The notes under the pieces: model-generated | Told to the model about the DNA's origin: nothing | Seen by the model: only the letters and a program-made list of their open reading frames with translations | The model's database searches: none | NCBI GenBank assembly: GCA_000499405.2 | Contig: HG738138.1 | Coordinates: 17,219,119-17,283,118 of the forward strand | DNA from: Onchocerca volvulus | Taxonomy: Eukaryota; Nematoda; Chromadorea; Rhabditida; Onchocercidae | Reading direction: 5' to 3' | Length of the DNA stretch: 64,000 nt | In this document: positions 62,541 to 64,000 of the stretch, one piece after another | Layout: every line of letters starts with the position of its first letter | Position numbering within the stretch: the stretch's first letter is position 1 | Made by a program: the position numbers and the translations under genes

Positions 62541-64000
62541 CTATTGTGAAAAACCTGGAATATCATGCATAATATCACAAATATGAAATGTTTTCCTTTG
62601 TTCGGACTTGGAGGCTGGAATGAATTTTTCGGAATTAATAGATGATGTTTTGGACGTATAAAATCTCGGTTCTGAAATTAAATCAACGCTAGTTGAATTA
62701 TTCTGAACAGCTTCGCATTCCTCATTACCATCGAATTCTTTTATTACTTCACCTTCTGGTCCTGTCTGAATTATTTCTGCAGGACAAGATATTTTTTTCT
62801 GGAAGATATCAATCTGAGAATGTGGGATTTTTTTGATGACAGCATTTTTCAAGGAACATAATCGTTCGTGGCGCAGTTTACCCGAATAATTATATAAGAC
62901 GCGATCACAGTGAAAGCATTTGAACCGTTTAATAGTTGAATGATAATAACTGAAATGACAGTCTAAATCGTAAGCTGAACTGAATCGGCTACTGCACATC
63001 ATACATTCATGAGGCTTTTCGTGAATTTTTGCATGTCCTGAAATTTAAATTTAAAATTTTGTCATTTCAGAGAGAAAGCCTAATCACACACTTGAAATTA
63101 AATAGGAAACAATCCGAAGCTCGCGAAGAATTATCGAAGTAATGATTAAAGCAATATTTTAGAAAATGTTTCAATTAACAATCCAAAACTCACTGCTTAG
63201 AGCACTTTGTCCGGATAAATGTTTATTGCAAATTGTACATCGAAATAATTTGCCTTTATGCTTAGCTAAATGTTCTTTAAAATTGTAAAAAGTTTCATAA
63301 GTTCGGTCGCATTGGTTACACTCGAATAATTTCCGTTCACCATTATTATTTTCCTTCATAAAATTGGTTGTGTGCGCTAAAATTCAACAAACTCAAAATT
63401 GTAAGCTAAATGTCGAAAAATATTTAAGCAAATTTTTGAAGTCGTTTTTTGAAATCTTTATTCTGGAATGCAAAAAATGTGTTGAAAGATTGTGATCACT
63501 AACCAGGATGTTTCTTAAGTTCATGTGCTCGCAAACGTTTTTCCGACACGAATGTTCTTGCACATTGTTCGCATTCATATTTACGCTCATGATGGGCCAT
63601 GACGTGATCCTGAAACCATCAAATTTTTATGCGTGCCTGCTTATTCTTTAATGCCTCAATTTTAAGCAAAGAAAATAGATGCTATTGTATGATTGAAACA
63701 AATGAAGAATTAGAGACAAATAGCAAATAAAATCCAAAACTAAAAAAACAAAACAGAGAACCGAAATCTGAATAACCTGCAAATCTTGGTTTGATCCACA
63801 TATTCTGCCACAGACTGGGCATAATCCTCTCGGAAAAGTAATATTATTCATAATTAGATTCATCGGATATTGATTAGTAATGGGAACTGGGAATAAAGGC
63901 AAAAATGGCTGAGTACGATTTTGGGTGGTTGAAATTATGAGCTCATTGATCGGCTTAGTAAATTTTGGGATGTCAAAGGTCAATGGAATTGGAGCTGGTG
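62541..64000 (-). CDS. C2H2 zinc-finger protein, 3' part
   Basis: Probable DNA-binding transcription factor; the 5' part is right of the window. Exons in coding order: 64000-63777, 63609-63504, 63376-63194, 63037-62541, with all phases agreeing and at least 336 residues. The start of the visible part is a Pro-rich, non-finger region (LTFDIPKFTKPINEL onward). Then come fingers beginning CPVCGRICG, YECEQCARTF, FECNQCDRTY, FRCTICNKHLSG and HECMMCSSRF, then a sixth, FKCFHCDRVLYNY, whose last ligand is Cys (HERLC, so C2HC). Linkers are not the TGEKP type. About 110 residues of low-homology tail end GFSQ then TAG (minus strand, 62543-62541). No specific family assigned. Confidence 0.9.

Noticed and set aside
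1..64000. Prokaryotic or phage system, CRISPR array, Wolbachia insertion
   Set aside because: No bacterial-type long frames, operons or spaced repeats; every supported gene is intron-rich and eukaryotic.

Overview
This is nuclear DNA from a nematode, most likely a filarial or other spirurid worm. The evidence is AT-rich sequence, genes cut into many 60-270 bp exons by AT-rich introns, TTTCAG-type acceptors, and splice acceptors 24-46 bases before several start codons, as expected for spliced-leader trans-splicing. All protein names rest on hand translation and family knowledge; no database search was run. There is no bacterial, viral or CRISPR content, and I saw no tRNA or rRNA gene.

Layout: (1) 1-14674, plus strand: the 3' two-thirds of a beta-type spectrin, probably beta-heavy (SMA-1/Karst). 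About 13.5 spectrin repeats are followed by a linker, a PH domain and a tail with at least two alternative endings. (2) 17790-21085, plus: a complete CDC73/parafibromin gene, a subunit of the Paf1 transcription elongation complex. (3) 22810 to about 37184, plus: a KIDINS220/ARMS-like gene with ankyrin repeats, a KAP-type P-loop NTPase with four membrane segments and a SAM-like region; its 3' end is uncertain. (4) 37687-37833, plus: a 48-residue membrane ORF whose stop codon touches the ATG of the next gene. (5) 37834-40844, plus: TMEM231, a ciliary transition-zone (MKS module) protein. (6) 40845-48663: a long gene-poor stretch with one convincing small membrane-protein candidate (43091-44232), one coding-like island (47580-47870) and simple repeats. 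(7) 48664-60101, plus: Aquarius/EMB-4, an intron-binding spliceosomal helicase, rebuilt as 34 exons and 1,440 residues. (8) 62541-64000, minus: the 3' part of a C2H2 zinc-finger gene running off the right edge.

The main genes are conserved eukaryotic housekeeping or structural genes with unrelated jobs, and nothing suggests they form one pathway or a new defence-type system. The more unusual features are structural. They include alternative spectrin tails, a probable one-base defect or non-GT donor at 2563/2564, two GC-AG introns, a tandemly duplicated splice acceptor inside emb-4, a permuted 200 bp copy of an emb-4 exon/intron segment downstream of that gene, a long hairpin in a cdc-73 intron, and two small membrane-protein candidates.
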